This document shows positions 52,214-60,860 of a DNA stretch of 64,000 nucleotides, one piece after another; positions within the stretch are counted from its first letter, which is position 1, and each line of letters begins with the position of its first letter. The position numbers and the translations under genes were made by a program. Origin of the DNA: Ignavibacteriales bacterium UBA1304 (GTDB lineage: Bacteria; Bacteroidota; Ignavibacteria; Ignavibacteriales; Ignavibacteriaceae). The notes below the pieces were generated by a model that made no database searches, had not been told where the DNA came from, and worked only from the letters and a program-made list of their open reading frames with translations. The stretch spans positions 1 to 64,000 of the forward strand of contig DBTY01000021.1 of the NCBI GenBank assembly GCA_002307295.1. The letters are read 5' to 3'.

Positions 52214-52900
52214 TCAGGTAAGCAGCCCAAGTATTTCTTTTATTATTGGATCGTAATCTGGATCAGGGGAATTAATGTCGGGTATATTTATTAACCGGTT
52301 TACGTCATTAAGTAAAAACGCATTCCCTATTTCCGGGAAGAAGGAATATATTTTAATTCCGCTTTTTGAATAAGTGCAGTTAACCGCTTCAGTTAATCCC
52401 GCTATTGAGCTAAGAATTGAGCATATGCCATGCGCGTCCGATGTGACTTGCCCTTCTGAAAGCGAAAAAGTGTTTATTATGCGACCGTTATTATTTAATC
52501 CTATAAAAAGAGACAATTCATATTTGAGGAAAAGAAAAAACTTAGAAAGATTAATCCTGAATAATCCATTCCAATAGTCGTTTGTACAATCCAATATATT
52601 TGAACTTGCGTTAGAAATAGTAAAGTTATTTATAGCATAGTCAATTGATTTCAAATTTTGGAAACACGCATCTATTGACGTTTCAATTTGAAATGGATTG
52701 CTTTCTTTTATCTGATAAGTAATTGGAGGCTCAATCATGTCCGGGAAATCATGCTCAAAATATTGAAGCGCTTCCTTGTTCGTATCTGTAATAAATAATT
52801 TCAGATCAAAACTAGTAAGCGCTTCAGCTATTCTTTTTCCTAAAAACGAAGACGCTCCATTAACAAAAACAGATTTATTATTTAAGGATTCAAAATTCAT
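52214..52900 (-). CDS. Degenerate short-chain dehydrogenase/reductase-like protein
   Basis: This 228-residue protein follows the SDR fold plan (KSVFVNGASSFLGKRIAEAL, then a beta-2 acidic LFITDTNKEAL, SIDYAINNFTIS, GRIINTFSLSEG). The cofactor motif TGxxxGxG reads NGASSFLG, NNAG reads NNFT, and no YxxxK is found where it should be (SDAHGICSILSSIAGL). It probably lacks normal dehydrogenase activity. It is the last gene after the tolC gene on the same strand (28 bases apart), so may be part of the efflux transcript. No Shine-Dalgarno site is visible. Confidence 0.75.
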   Translation of the reverse strand: MNFESLNNKSVFVNGASSFLGKRIAEALTSFDLKLFITDTNKEALQYFEHDFPDMIEPPITYQIKESNPFQIETSIDACFQNLKSIDYAINNFTISNASSNILDCTNDYWNGLFRINLSKFFLFLKYELSLFIGLNNNGRIINTFSLSEGQVTSDAHGICSILSSIAGLTEAVNCTYSKSGIKIYSFFPEIGNAFLLNDVNRLINIPDINSPDPDYDPIIKEILGLLT

Positions 52901-52928
52901 AATTTATATTAGAAAAAAGCTGTTAGCT

Positions 52929-54275
52929 TTATCTGCCTGTAACATTTAAATAATAAGAGCATTTAATTTTATATTGAGTTCGCGAATCAGTCAATTGGTC
53001 TTTTGTTTGTTGCAGCAAGGCCTGAGCTTCTAAAAGATCGGAAACTTTTATTAATCCGTTTTTATAGCTGTCTTCGTTTACTTTTATGTTCTCTTCAGCC
53101 TGAGCTTTTGATTCCTCGCTCAAAGATACTTGTTTATATGCCTCAGAAATATCCTGCCATGCTTTTTGCATTTGCAGAGAAAGAAGTTCTGATTTGTCTT
53201 TTAAATTATTCTGAGCAATTTGCTCTTTAATGCTTCTTTCACTTAATGTGTGCGAAGCTTCCCACCAGCCAGAAATTGGGACTTGGATTACGCCAAAGAC
53301 CATTCCAAAAGAATTGCTTTTCCCTTCGTCTAATTTCATATAAACGCCGCTTACGCCAATACCAACTTGCGGAAGATATTCGCCTCGTTTTATGTTTGTT
53401 TGAAATTTTTCGGCATCTACTGATTTTTGTAAAAGGCTGTACTCGCTTCTTTTTGTTAGAGCTTCAGAGTGGTCGACAAAATAGCTCTGAGGCAAACTTA
53501 CAGTTGTAAGCTGATCGGTAAGAGTTAAAGTAGAATCGTAAGTAATTCCAACCAATTGGCAAAAAGCCATAGACGCTAATTTAATTCCGTTTTCTAATTT
53601 TGATTTATTAAGCAAAACTTCGCTCTTTTTAAGCTTTACTTTCAAAACGTCGTTACGCATAACAATACCGGAGTTAAAAGCGTCTTCTACCTGTAGTTGA
53701 AGATTATTTAACAGTTCTTCATATTTATTAATTGTTTTCAGTTTTTCTTCAAGCGAAACTATCTGCCAGTATTGCTCTTCAGTTTTTAATAGAATTTCAT
53801 TTTGCGAAAGTTTGTTCTTATACTCGCTCACTTCTTCGCCTAAAGAAGCAAGCCTGTTTCCATTAACTATTCTTCCTCCAGCGTAAACAGGTTGAACTGC
53901 GCTTATCATCCCTATTGTTCCTTTTTTAAGAAGACTCATAGTAGAAGCGGGCATAAAAGCAAACTGAGTAGCGCTTGCAAGATTAGCTAAATTGCCGTCG
54001 TAAACAGGAAGATTGCCGCCTTGAGTTTGAATATTCATCATGTCTTTACTTGCGCGGAAAGTAAAAGCTCCTGCGCTTACGCTTGGGAAATAGCTTGTAA
54101 AAGCGGCTTGCTTTGTCTCTTTTGCCGCATCAATTTCAAGCTGACTATTTTTTGTCTGCGCGTTATTTTTCAAAGCAAGCTGCTTGCTTTGCTCAAGAGT
54201 TAACGCCGTTTGAGCGCTGATTGAATTCATTAAAAAGAATATCAAAAGTAATGTTATCATATATTTCGGTTTCAT
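52929..54275 (-). CDS. TolC-family outer-membrane efflux protein
   Basis: This 448-residue exported protein (signal peptide to about residue 21, SISAQ) has the two repeated TolC halves. Each has a strand pair and long helices, e.g. LTLEQSKQLALKNNAQTKNS and YFPSVSAGAF, then SEYSLLQKSVDAEKFQTN and GEYLPQVGIGVSGVY. It ends LLEAQALLQQTKDQLTDSRT. It forms the outer-membrane channel of the tripartite pump. The ATG overlaps the RND gene's stop by 4 bases (ATGA), with GGAG in the RND end. Confidence 0.93.
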   Translation of the reverse strand: MKPKYMITLLLIFFLMNSISAQTALTLEQSKQLALKNNAQTKNSQLEIDAAKETKQAAFTSYFPSVSAGAFTFRASKDMMNIQTQGGNLPVYDGNLANLASATQFAFMPASTMSLLKKGTIGMISAVQPVYAGGRIVNGNRLASLGEEVSEYKNKLSQNEILLKTEEQYWQIVSLEEKLKTINKYEELLNNLQLQVEDAFNSGIVMRNDVLKVKLKKSEVLLNKSKLENGIKLASMAFCQLVGITYDSTLTLTDQLTTVSLPQSYFVDHSEALTKRSEYSLLQKSVDAEKFQTNIKRGEYLPQVGIGVSGVYMKLDEGKSNSFGMVFGVIQVPISGWWEASHTLSERSIKEQIAQNNLKDKSELLSLQMQKAWQDISEAYKQVSLSEESKAQAEENIKVNEDSYKNGLIKVSDLLEAQALLQQTKDQLTDSRTQYKIKCSYYLNVTGR

Positions 54276-57200
54276 GCTAATTCGTTCTCCGTCTTAAAGT
54301 ATTTGTTGACTATATAATAAAGCACAGGTAAAATGAACAAGCTAAGCAGCATGGAAAAAAGCACGCCGAAACAAATAACCGAACCAAGCGGTCCCCACAA
54401 AGTAGATCTGCTTGCAATCATAGGAATAACTCCCACGGCCGCAGCGGCTGACGTTAAAAATATCGGGCGCATTCTTCTTTTGCCTGCTGCAATAGCGGCG
54501 TCTAAAAGAGATAAGCCCTGATCCCGTTGAAGTTCTTCGGCATAAGAAATAAGTATTATTCCGTTCCTTACAACAATACCCATAAGACTGATAAGACCTA
54601 TAAAAGCCGTAACGCTAAACGGATATCCTGTTATAAATACGCCAAGAGCAGCGCCAAATAAACTCAATGGCATAGTGGCCATTATAATAATTGCTGTTTT
54701 TGCGCGTCTAAATTGAAGTAAAAGAATTAAAAATGTTATAATTACGCTTACTGCAAGAGCATAATAAAGAGGCGTCATATTTTCCACGCTCATTTCGTCT
54801 TCGCCGCCATAATTAATATTAATTCCTTTGGAAAGCTTTATATTATCGACTACAGGTTTTATTTGATTAAAAATATTTGCTGCAAATATTCCTCTCTCAA
54901 TATCAGCCTGAACGGTTATTGTACGGACGCCGTTACGGTGGGCTACTACGCCTTCGGTCCATTCTGGTTGAATATCGGCAATTTGCCTTACGGGCACAGA
55001 CGATACTATAAAAGGAGAAGTTACGTATTGGTTGAGAATATCGTCTACATTGGTTTTTGTCGCTTTGTCAACCTTTAACGAAACGTTAACGGGGTAATCG
55101 TTTTCCCAAATTGTCGAAACGGGAAAACCTTTAGTGCCTACAAGAAGGGAATAAGCCAAAATAGATTTTGAATATCCAAGTCTGTTTGCTTCATCCTGTT
55201 TGATATTTAAGTCTATGGCTTGCAACGATTGTTCAAAATCTGTCCTTACATACAGGACGCCTTTAGTATTGCGGAGAATGTTTGAAACTTGATCCGCAGT
55301 TTTCTTTAGAGTGTTTATGCTGTCGCCTGAAATTCTAACTTCTATAGGGGAAGCAAAGTTTGTCATATCAAGCTGTTTCCATTTTACAAAAGCATTAGGA
55401 TAATAAGAGCTGTATTTCTTACTATACTCATTAAGTATACTTTCAGTAGCTTCGTTCGATTCTGTAATTACAATCAACTGACCATAGCTTTTAGAAGGAA
55501 AGTTTGGCGCATATAGCGTATGGAAGCGCGGCGAACTTGTACCCACAAATGAAGCCACGTTAATTACTCTCTTATCCTTTTTAAGTTTTATTTCTAAATC
55601 CTTAATTACAGCAGCCGTTTGCTGTAGCGAACTTCCTGAAGGCAGAGAAATTTCAACGGCAAACTGATTACGTTCAATTTGAGGGAAAGACTGTTGAGGC
55701 GTATAGAGTAGAAGAACAAGACCAAGAGCGAATGAAATAAGTCCAATTCCTATTACTATCTTTTTATTTCTGAATGAACTTTCCAAAAGCTTATCATAGA
55801 ATTTCTGAATAGCGTTAAGGAAAGCCGCTTTTTTCCCTTTATTTGAATCGCTATTAATACCTTTTTTGATGAATAAATAACACATTAATGGAGTCAATGT
55901 TGTAGCTACGCCAAGAGAAATAAAAAGAGAATAAGCTACAGTTACAGGTAGCGAAGCTACAAAATCGCCCGCAGTGCCAGTCATGAATATAATCATTGGC
56001 AAAAAGCAAAAAACGATTATTAAAGTAGCAGTAAAGACTGAAACGAAAAGGTCGGTAACGCTTTTAGAGGCTGCTTCCCATGGAGTTATTCCAGAATCAA
56101 GCTTCTCTACATAATTATCAATAATCACTATCGCGTTATCCACCACCATTCCCAGCACTATAATTAGTCCTGCAAGAGATACTGTTTGAAGTTCAACTTT
56201 TGAGACCCATAAAAATCCAAGCGTCATAAGTATCGAAATTGGAATGGTAGAAGCTGCTATTAGAGCTACTTTACGCGGTAGAAGAAGTATTGTTACAAGC
56301 ATAACTGCAAATATTGATATGCCAAATTCTTTAAGGAAGTTCAAAATAGCTTTTGAAACCGAGTCCGGAAGATTAGAAATAGTGACAATTGAAACGTCCG
56401 GCGGCAGAGAATTTGAAAATTTATTAATAGCCTGGCTTACGTCAGTACCAAACTGTACTATATTATTTCCAGGACGCATTTCAAGCGAAACTAAAAGACA
56501 TTTATTTCCGTTAACGCGTATATAAGAATCTGGCTCTGGATATTCGCGCACGACTTTAGCAACGTCTTTAACTCTGATCGCATTGCCGGAAGGATCCGAA
56601 TAAACAATCTGGTTCGCTATATCGCTTTCCGTTTTATAGCGCAAAGGTATGTGTATAGGACTAATTGTTTGCCCATTATCAATTTCTCCGGCATAACTAA
56701 CAGAGCCTTCCGGTTTGAGAGCGGCAAGAACCATAAGCGGCTTTATACCATAATTTGTGAGTTTCGCGTCGTCTATGTAAACGCTTATCTGTTCTTTTTG
56801 TAGACCGAAATGTTTTATCTTAGAGGCTGCCGGAATTTTTCTTATGTCGTCTTCAAATTTAGTTATATAATCTTCCAGTTCTCGATATGTTTTAGTTTTG
56901 GATTGAACTGCAAGAAGCAGAGCAGACGTATTTCCAAAATCATTATCGGCAGTAAGAGAAGCCACTCCGCTTGGAAGATCGCCTTTTAATTCATTCAGAC
57001 CATGCCGTAATTTTGCCCAAAAAGCTTCCGGATCTTTTTCTTTTTTGTCTAATTCTACATAAACAACCATTACATTTTCTTTTGAAATCGAATGAGTTTT
57101 CGAGCGATCAACGGCTTCATATTGAAATAAGTAATTCTCAACTTTCTTTGTTAATTGTTCTTCCACTTGTTGAGATGAAGCTCCAGGGAAAACGCCGATT

Positions 57201-57352
57201 ATTATTCCCTGCCTTATTGTAAACTGAGGGAATTCATCTCGCGGCATTTCTATAAGAGCGACAATGCCAAGAACTACTAAAATTGCGGATGCAACTATAA
57301 GAGCCTGCTTATGTCGCAGTAAGTGTTCTATTAACGTTAATTTCTTTTTCAT
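54272..57352 (-). CDS. RND-family efflux transporter (AcrB/HAE1-like inner-membrane pump)
   Basis: This is a 1026-residue 12-TM proton-driven pump. It has a duplicated topology: TM1, a large periplasmic loop, TM2-6, TM7, a second loop, TM8-12. The first TM is followed by MPRDEFPQFTIRQGIIIGVFPGASS. TM4 carries GMVVDNAIVIIDN (near 405). The first proton-relay Asp is kept and the second is Asn, as in several HAE-like subgroups. A late segment reads FSVTAFIGLISLMGIVVRNGIILI. The substrate is unknown; the HAE type suggests organic compounds rather than metals. AAGGA precedes the ATG. The adaptor gene ends 21 bases upstream. Confidence 0.95.
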   Translation of the reverse strand: MKKKLTLIEHLLRHKQALIVASAILVVLGIVALIEMPRDEFPQFTIRQGIIIGVFPGASSQQVEEQLTKKVENYLFQYEAVDRSKTHSISKENVMVVYVELDKKEKDPEAFWAKLRHGLNELKGDLPSGVASLTADNDFGNTSALLLAVQSKTKTYRELEDYITKFEDDIRKIPAASKIKHFGLQKEQISVYIDDAKLTNYGIKPLMVLAALKPEGSVSYAGEIDNGQTISPIHIPLRYKTESDIANQIVYSDPSGNAIRVKDVAKVVREYPEPDSYIRVNGNKCLLVSLEMRPGNNIVQFGTDVSQAINKFSNSLPPDVSIVTISNLPDSVSKAILNFLKEFGISIFAVMLVTILLLPRKVALIAASTIPISILMTLGFLWVSKVELQTVSLAGLIIVLGMVVDNAIVIIDNYVEKLDSGITPWEAASKSVTDLFVSVFTATLIIVFCFLPMIIFMTGTAGDFVASLPVTVAYSLFISLGVATTLTPLMCYLFIKKGINSDSNKGKKAAFLNAIQKFYDKLLESSFRNKKIVIGIGLISFALGLVLLLYTPQQSFPQIERNQFAVEISLPSGSSLQQTAAVIKDLEIKLKKDKRVINVASFVGTSSPRFHTLYAPNFPSKSYGQLIVITESNEATESILNEYSKKYSSYYPNAFVKWKQLDMTNFASPIEVRISGDSINTLKKTADQVSNILRNTKGVLYVRTDFEQSLQAIDLNIKQDEANRLGYSKSILAYSLLVGTKGFPVSTIWENDYPVNVSLKVDKATKTNVDDILNQYVTSPFIVSSVPVRQIADIQPEWTEGVVAHRNGVRTITVQADIERGIFAANIFNQIKPVVDNIKLSKGININYGGEDEMSVENMTPLYYALAVSVIITFLILLLQFRRAKTAIIIMATMPLSLFGAALGVFITGYPFSVTAFIGLISLMGIVVRNGIILISYAEELQRDQGLSLLDAAIAAGKRRMRPIFLTSAAAAVGVIPMIASRSTLWGPLGSVICFGVLFSMLLSLFILPVLYYIVNKYFKTENELA

Positions 57353-57373
57353 AGTTTGTCCTTGATTACAGAA

Positions 57374-58417
57374 TTATCTGTTTATTATATTAACTAAAGA
57401 GTTATCAGTAAGTTTATGCTGCCCTGAAACTACAATCCGGTCGGCTTCGCTTATTCCGTTTGTTATAGTTATTCCATTGTTTACCAACTCGCCGGTTTGA
57501 ATGTATTTTTTTACAGCATGATCAGAAATGATTGAATAAACAAAATTCCGGCTATCGTCGTCAACCTGAACAGCTCTGGTAGGGATTACTAATTCTCTTT
57601 TTCTGGCTCCATCGTTTATAATAACGTTGCAAATCATTCCAGGTTTAAGAGCTCTGTCTTTATTAGTTATACTAATTTTCACTTTATACGAGTGCGCCAT
57701 CGGATCGGCCATAACGCCAATTTCTTCGACAGTTCCGGTAATATTCTCCCGGTTCAAAGCTGAAACTTTGATTGTAGCCCAGCTTCCTTTTTTTATAGAA
57801 GCAATTTCATTTTCTGGGACTGAAACGCGCGCAAATACTTTCTCTATCTTTACAATATTTATTGAAGCGATATTTGGCATAGCGGTCATTCCGGGATCGA
57901 TTGATTTTTTACCGACAACTCCGTCTACCGGAGAGTAAAGATTGCAATCTGCTAAATTCTTTTTAGCTATTGCAGTTGCCGATTTAGCCTGCTGTAGCGA
58001 AGTTTCAACGTCAATGAGCTTAATTTCAGGAAGGTTGCCGTTTTTATACATCGGTTGTAATCGCTTGTATGCATCTTCGGCTTGTTTTAAAGAGGCTAAA
58101 GACATTTCGTAAGCGTTTTTGTAACTCTCATTATTTAACGTAGCTAAAAGCTGACCTTTCTTAACAAAACTGCCTTCTGCTACATTTACTTTTAAAACAG
58201 TTCCAATTCCCGGAAAACACAAAGGGATTGATTCCGATTCTTCAATTGTTCCGCTATAAGTTATTACCTGACTATCATCAAGCTGTTTTACATTTTCAAC
58301 TTCAACGTTTATTGCTGTATTTTGTCCTAAACCGTCATTTTTTCCGCCGCATCCTGGATATAAACAGGTAATTGCAAGTAAACTAACTCCGTAAAGTATT
58401 AACCGAATCTTTTGCAT
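57374..58417 (-). CDS. RND periplasmic adaptor (membrane fusion protein), lipoprotein
   Basis: This 347-residue lipoprotein has its lipobox PGC near residue 23. It has the lipoyl/hairpin plan of AcrA-type adaptors: FPGIGTVLKVNVAEGSFVKKGQLLATL, a short coiled hairpin (about 95-150), NLYSPVDGVVGKKSIDPGMTA, a beta-barrel with KPGMICNVIINDG and ISEADRIVVSGQHKL at the end. It links the inner-membrane pump to TolC. It is the first gene of the efflux operon, 193 bases divergent from the sigma-54 activator, which may control it. Confidence 0.94.
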   Translation of the reverse strand: MQKIRLILYGVSLLAITCLYPGCGGKNDGLGQNTAINVEVENVKQLDDSQVITYSGTIEESESIPLCFPGIGTVLKVNVAEGSFVKKGQLLATLNNESYKNAYEMSLASLKQAEDAYKRLQPMYKNGNLPEIKLIDVETSLQQAKSATAIAKKNLADCNLYSPVDGVVGKKSIDPGMTAMPNIASINIVKIEKVFARVSVPENEIASIKKGSWATIKVSALNRENITGTVEEIGVMADPMAHSYKVKISITNKDRALKPGMICNVIINDGARKRELVIPTRAVQVDDDSRNFVYSIISDHAVKKYIQTGELVNNGITITNGISEADRIVVSGQHKLTDNSLVNIINR

Positions 58418-58556
58418 GACTTATCCTATGATTGATTGAAATTCACTTTTTTTTATTCTTATCCAAAAGGCATGCCGAGACTGAAAATAACTGGAATAAT
58501 GAATTTTAGAAGCAAAAAGTGATTATACAAATTTAGAGATTGCTTTATATGAAGCA

Positions 58557-58607
58557 AAAGCCTTATATTACTGCTTGTATACAAGCATTTACTTTATAAA
58601 AGGCTTT
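58557..58607 (+). promoter_or_regulatory. Nested dyad in the leader of the sigma-54 activator gene
   Basis: The outer arms aaagcctt (58557-58564) and aaggcttt (58600-58607) enclose a perfect 14-bp palindrome gcttgtatacaagc (58573-58586). The right outer arm contains the AAAGG ribosome site of the gene starting at 58611. It may be a binding site for a dimeric regulator or a leader hairpin that hides the ribosome site. Confidence 0.5.
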
Positions 58608-58610
58608 GAA

Positions 58611-60701
58611 ATGAAAAACAAGAACATAGAACTGCTTCTATCAATTAACGAAGCGATTGCTACAATCTATAATAATAGAATGCTTTTTGACGTCATTTTT
58701 GAAAAACTACAGATGATCTTTAAGTTTAAAATGGCCGGCATTCTTATGCTTGATGAAGAAAAAACGAATTATGAATTATCAATGTCAGGTTATTATTTGC
58801 CAGGAGAAGAAAGCTCTATAGATCAACTTTTCCATGAAAAAATGCCAATCGAAGAGAGTCCATTTGAGTTTTTAACAAATAAACCAGAAATAAAAGTAGT
58901 AACCGTTGAATCGACAATGAATGCAATGGAGATACTGCCTACAGATAAGATACTTGCTCTATTAAATAAATATGAAATTACTCATTTTTTGTTTTTACCC
59001 CTCAATATTGAAGGCGAACTGATTGGAACGCTGATCTTTTTATTTAGCGGTTATCCAGAGTTAAACAAAGAGAACAAAGAGCTGCTTAATGATATTCTGA
59101 AACCAATTGCAATAGCGGTAAGCAACAGCCACATGTATGAGGAAATGGAAAGACAGAAATTAGAAAAAACTATGCGGCTGGAATTAGTTTCTGCTTTCAT
59201 ACCAATAAAAAACAGGGAAAAATTATTTCATGTGATGGCTAATGAAATCTCTAAGCAAAAAGATGTTTTTTATATAGGCTTGAATGTTAAAGATGCAGAT
59301 TTAAATGATTCAATCACTATCTGCTTCATAAAAGATGATAAATTTGGAGTGAAAAAAATCCCAATTGACAATAACCGTGATCTGCCAATTTTGACTTTAA
59401 AATCCAGATTAATAGAATCAGAGCATAAAAATTATGTCGAATACGTCTGGAAAGAATTTCAGCTGCTTATGGAAAAATCTGCTCATTTTAAATATTTACA
59501 TGAACATTATGAAATTTCATCGGCTTTATATACAAGGTATGTATCGGCAGGAGACGAGGTTAACTTAATTGTTGGGCAAAAAAATAAATCTGGCTTTCTT
59601 GGATGGGAAATCGAGTCGATAGTTAGTCTATTACCACAAATGGCTGTAATCTTAAAAAACCTTTTTGCTTTTGAGCAAATTGACTTATTAAGAAAAAGAC
59701 TGGAAGAAGAAAAGCATTACCTTATTGACGAAATAAAGCTATCAGGCGAATTCCATGAAATGATAGGTAACAGTTTAGAAATGCAAAGCGTGCAAAATAA
59801 AATAAAACAAGTTGCGGCGCTTGACGTAACTGTTTTGATCGACGGAGAAACTGGAACTGGCAAAGAGCTTATCGCTTACGCTATACATAATCTATCGCTA
59901 AGGAGCGGGGGACCGTTTATAAAACTAAATTGCGCCGCGCTGCCGCCTCAACTTATTGAATCTGAGCTTTTTGGACATGAAAGGGGCAGTTTTACCGGAG
60001 CAATAGAAAAAAGAATAGGGAAATTTGAACTTGCAAACGGTGGCACTATATTTTTGGATGAAATAGGAGAGTTGCCCTTAGAGCTGCAGGCAAAGTTTTT
60101 ACGGGTTTTACAGGAAAAAGAATTTGAAAGAATTGGCGGGCAGGCTACTCATAAAACAAATGTGCGCGTTGTGGCGGCCACAAACAGAAATTTGCAGAAA
60201 GAAGTTGAGAAGGGTTTGTTTAGGAAAGATTTATTCTTCAGGCTTAATGTTTTTCCGATAACTGCGCCTCCTTTAAACAAAAGATTAGACGACATACCTC
60301 TTTTACTAAAATATTTTGTGGAAAAATATTCCAAGAAAATAGGCAAACCTATTATGTCAATAAAGAAAAATGAACTTGAAGCTTTAATGCAGTACAACTG
60401 GCCGGGGAATGTTAGGGAGCTTGAAAATGTAATTGAACGCGCTGTAATAATTTCCAACGGTCCCGATCTTGTTCTTGAAGATATTTTACGCAATAAAACA
60501 GAAATTAAAAAAGACGAAAGCATTAATTTAAAAACTCTTGTTGAAGTTGAAAAAGAACACATAATTGCTGCGCTAAAAGCCGCTAACGGACAAATTACAG
60601 GTGAAAAAGGAGCTGCTAAAATCTTGGGACTTAATGGAAAAACTCTAGGCACAAAAATGCGTAAGCTTGGAATTAAAAGAACTGTAAGCATTACTGGATA
60701 G
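58611..60701 (+). CDS. Sigma-54-dependent transcriptional activator (GAF-AAA-Fis, FhlA-like)
   Basis: This is a 696-residue activator of RpoN promoters. An N-terminal GAF domain (about 1-170, KNIELLLSINEAIATIYNN start) and a less clear second sensory region (about 180-370) precede a short coiled coil. The AAA+ core (about 395-620) has Walker A GETGTGKE (near 412), the sigma-54 contact loop as GSFTGA instead of GAFTGA (near 458), Walker B TIFLDEIGELP and Arg finger region GLFRKDLFFRLNVFPI. The C-terminal Fis-type HTH reads GAAKILGLNGKTLGTKMRKL. It starts at the ATG preceded by AAAGG; a TTG at 58575 is less likely. It has no receiver, so the GAF domain senses a small molecule. It is divergent from the RND operon. 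Confidence 0.93.
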   Translation: MKNKNIELLLSINEAIATIYNNRMLFDVIFEKLQMIFKFKMAGILMLDEEKTNYELSMSGYYLPGEESSIDQLFHEKMPIEESPFEFLTNKPEIKVVTVESTMNAMEILPTDKILALLNKYEITHFLFLPLNIEGELIGTLIFLFSGYPELNKENKELLNDILKPIAIAVSNSHMYEEMERQKLEKTMRLELVSAFIPIKNREKLFHVMANEISKQKDVFYIGLNVKDADLNDSITICFIKDDKFGVKKIPIDNNRDLPILTLKSRLIESEHKNYVEYVWKEFQLLMEKSAHFKYLHEHYEISSALYTRYVSAGDEVNLIVGQKNKSGFLGWEIESIVSLLPQMAVILKNLFAFEQIDLLRKRLEEEKHYLIDEIKLSGEFHEMIGNSLEMQSVQNKIKQVAALDVTVLIDGETGTGKELIAYAIHNLSLRSGGPFIKLNCAALPPQLIESELFGHERGSFTGAIEKRIGKFELANGGTIFLDEIGELPLELQAKFLRVLQEKEFERIGGQATHKTNVRVVAATNRNLQKEVEKGLFRKDLFFRLNVFPITAPPLNKRLDDIPLLLKYFVEKYSKKIGKPIMSIKKNELEALMQYNWPGNVRELENVIERAVIISNGPDLVLEDILRNKTEIKKDESINLKTLVEVEKEHIIAALKAANGQITGEKGAAKILGLNGKTLGTKMRKLGIKRTVSITG

Positions 60702-60711
60702 ATAAGAAAAG

Positions 60712-60798
60712 TTTAGCAATGAAGAAATAAATAACGTATTATTTAAGGTATTCTGACGTTATACTTTTAATTGCTAAAGCAAACAGTCTTTTTTTCTT
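60712..60798 (+). terminator. Compound hairpin terminator after the sigma-54 activator
   Basis: The outer arms tttagcaat (60712-60720) and attgctaaa (60770-60778) enclose an inner dyad ataacgt (60731-60737) and acgttat (60756-60762). A T-rich run follows at 60787-60798. Confidence 0.5.
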
Positions 60799-60860
60799 TT
60801 AAATAATTTTAGTATTTTACAATAGTAAATATACAAATCAATTAATCAGGAGAAATAAGA

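Noticed and set aside
58418..58610. Sigma-54 promoter for the RND operon or activator
   Set aside because: Both strands were read for GG-N10-GC type -24/-12 elements and none with correct spacing and context was found.
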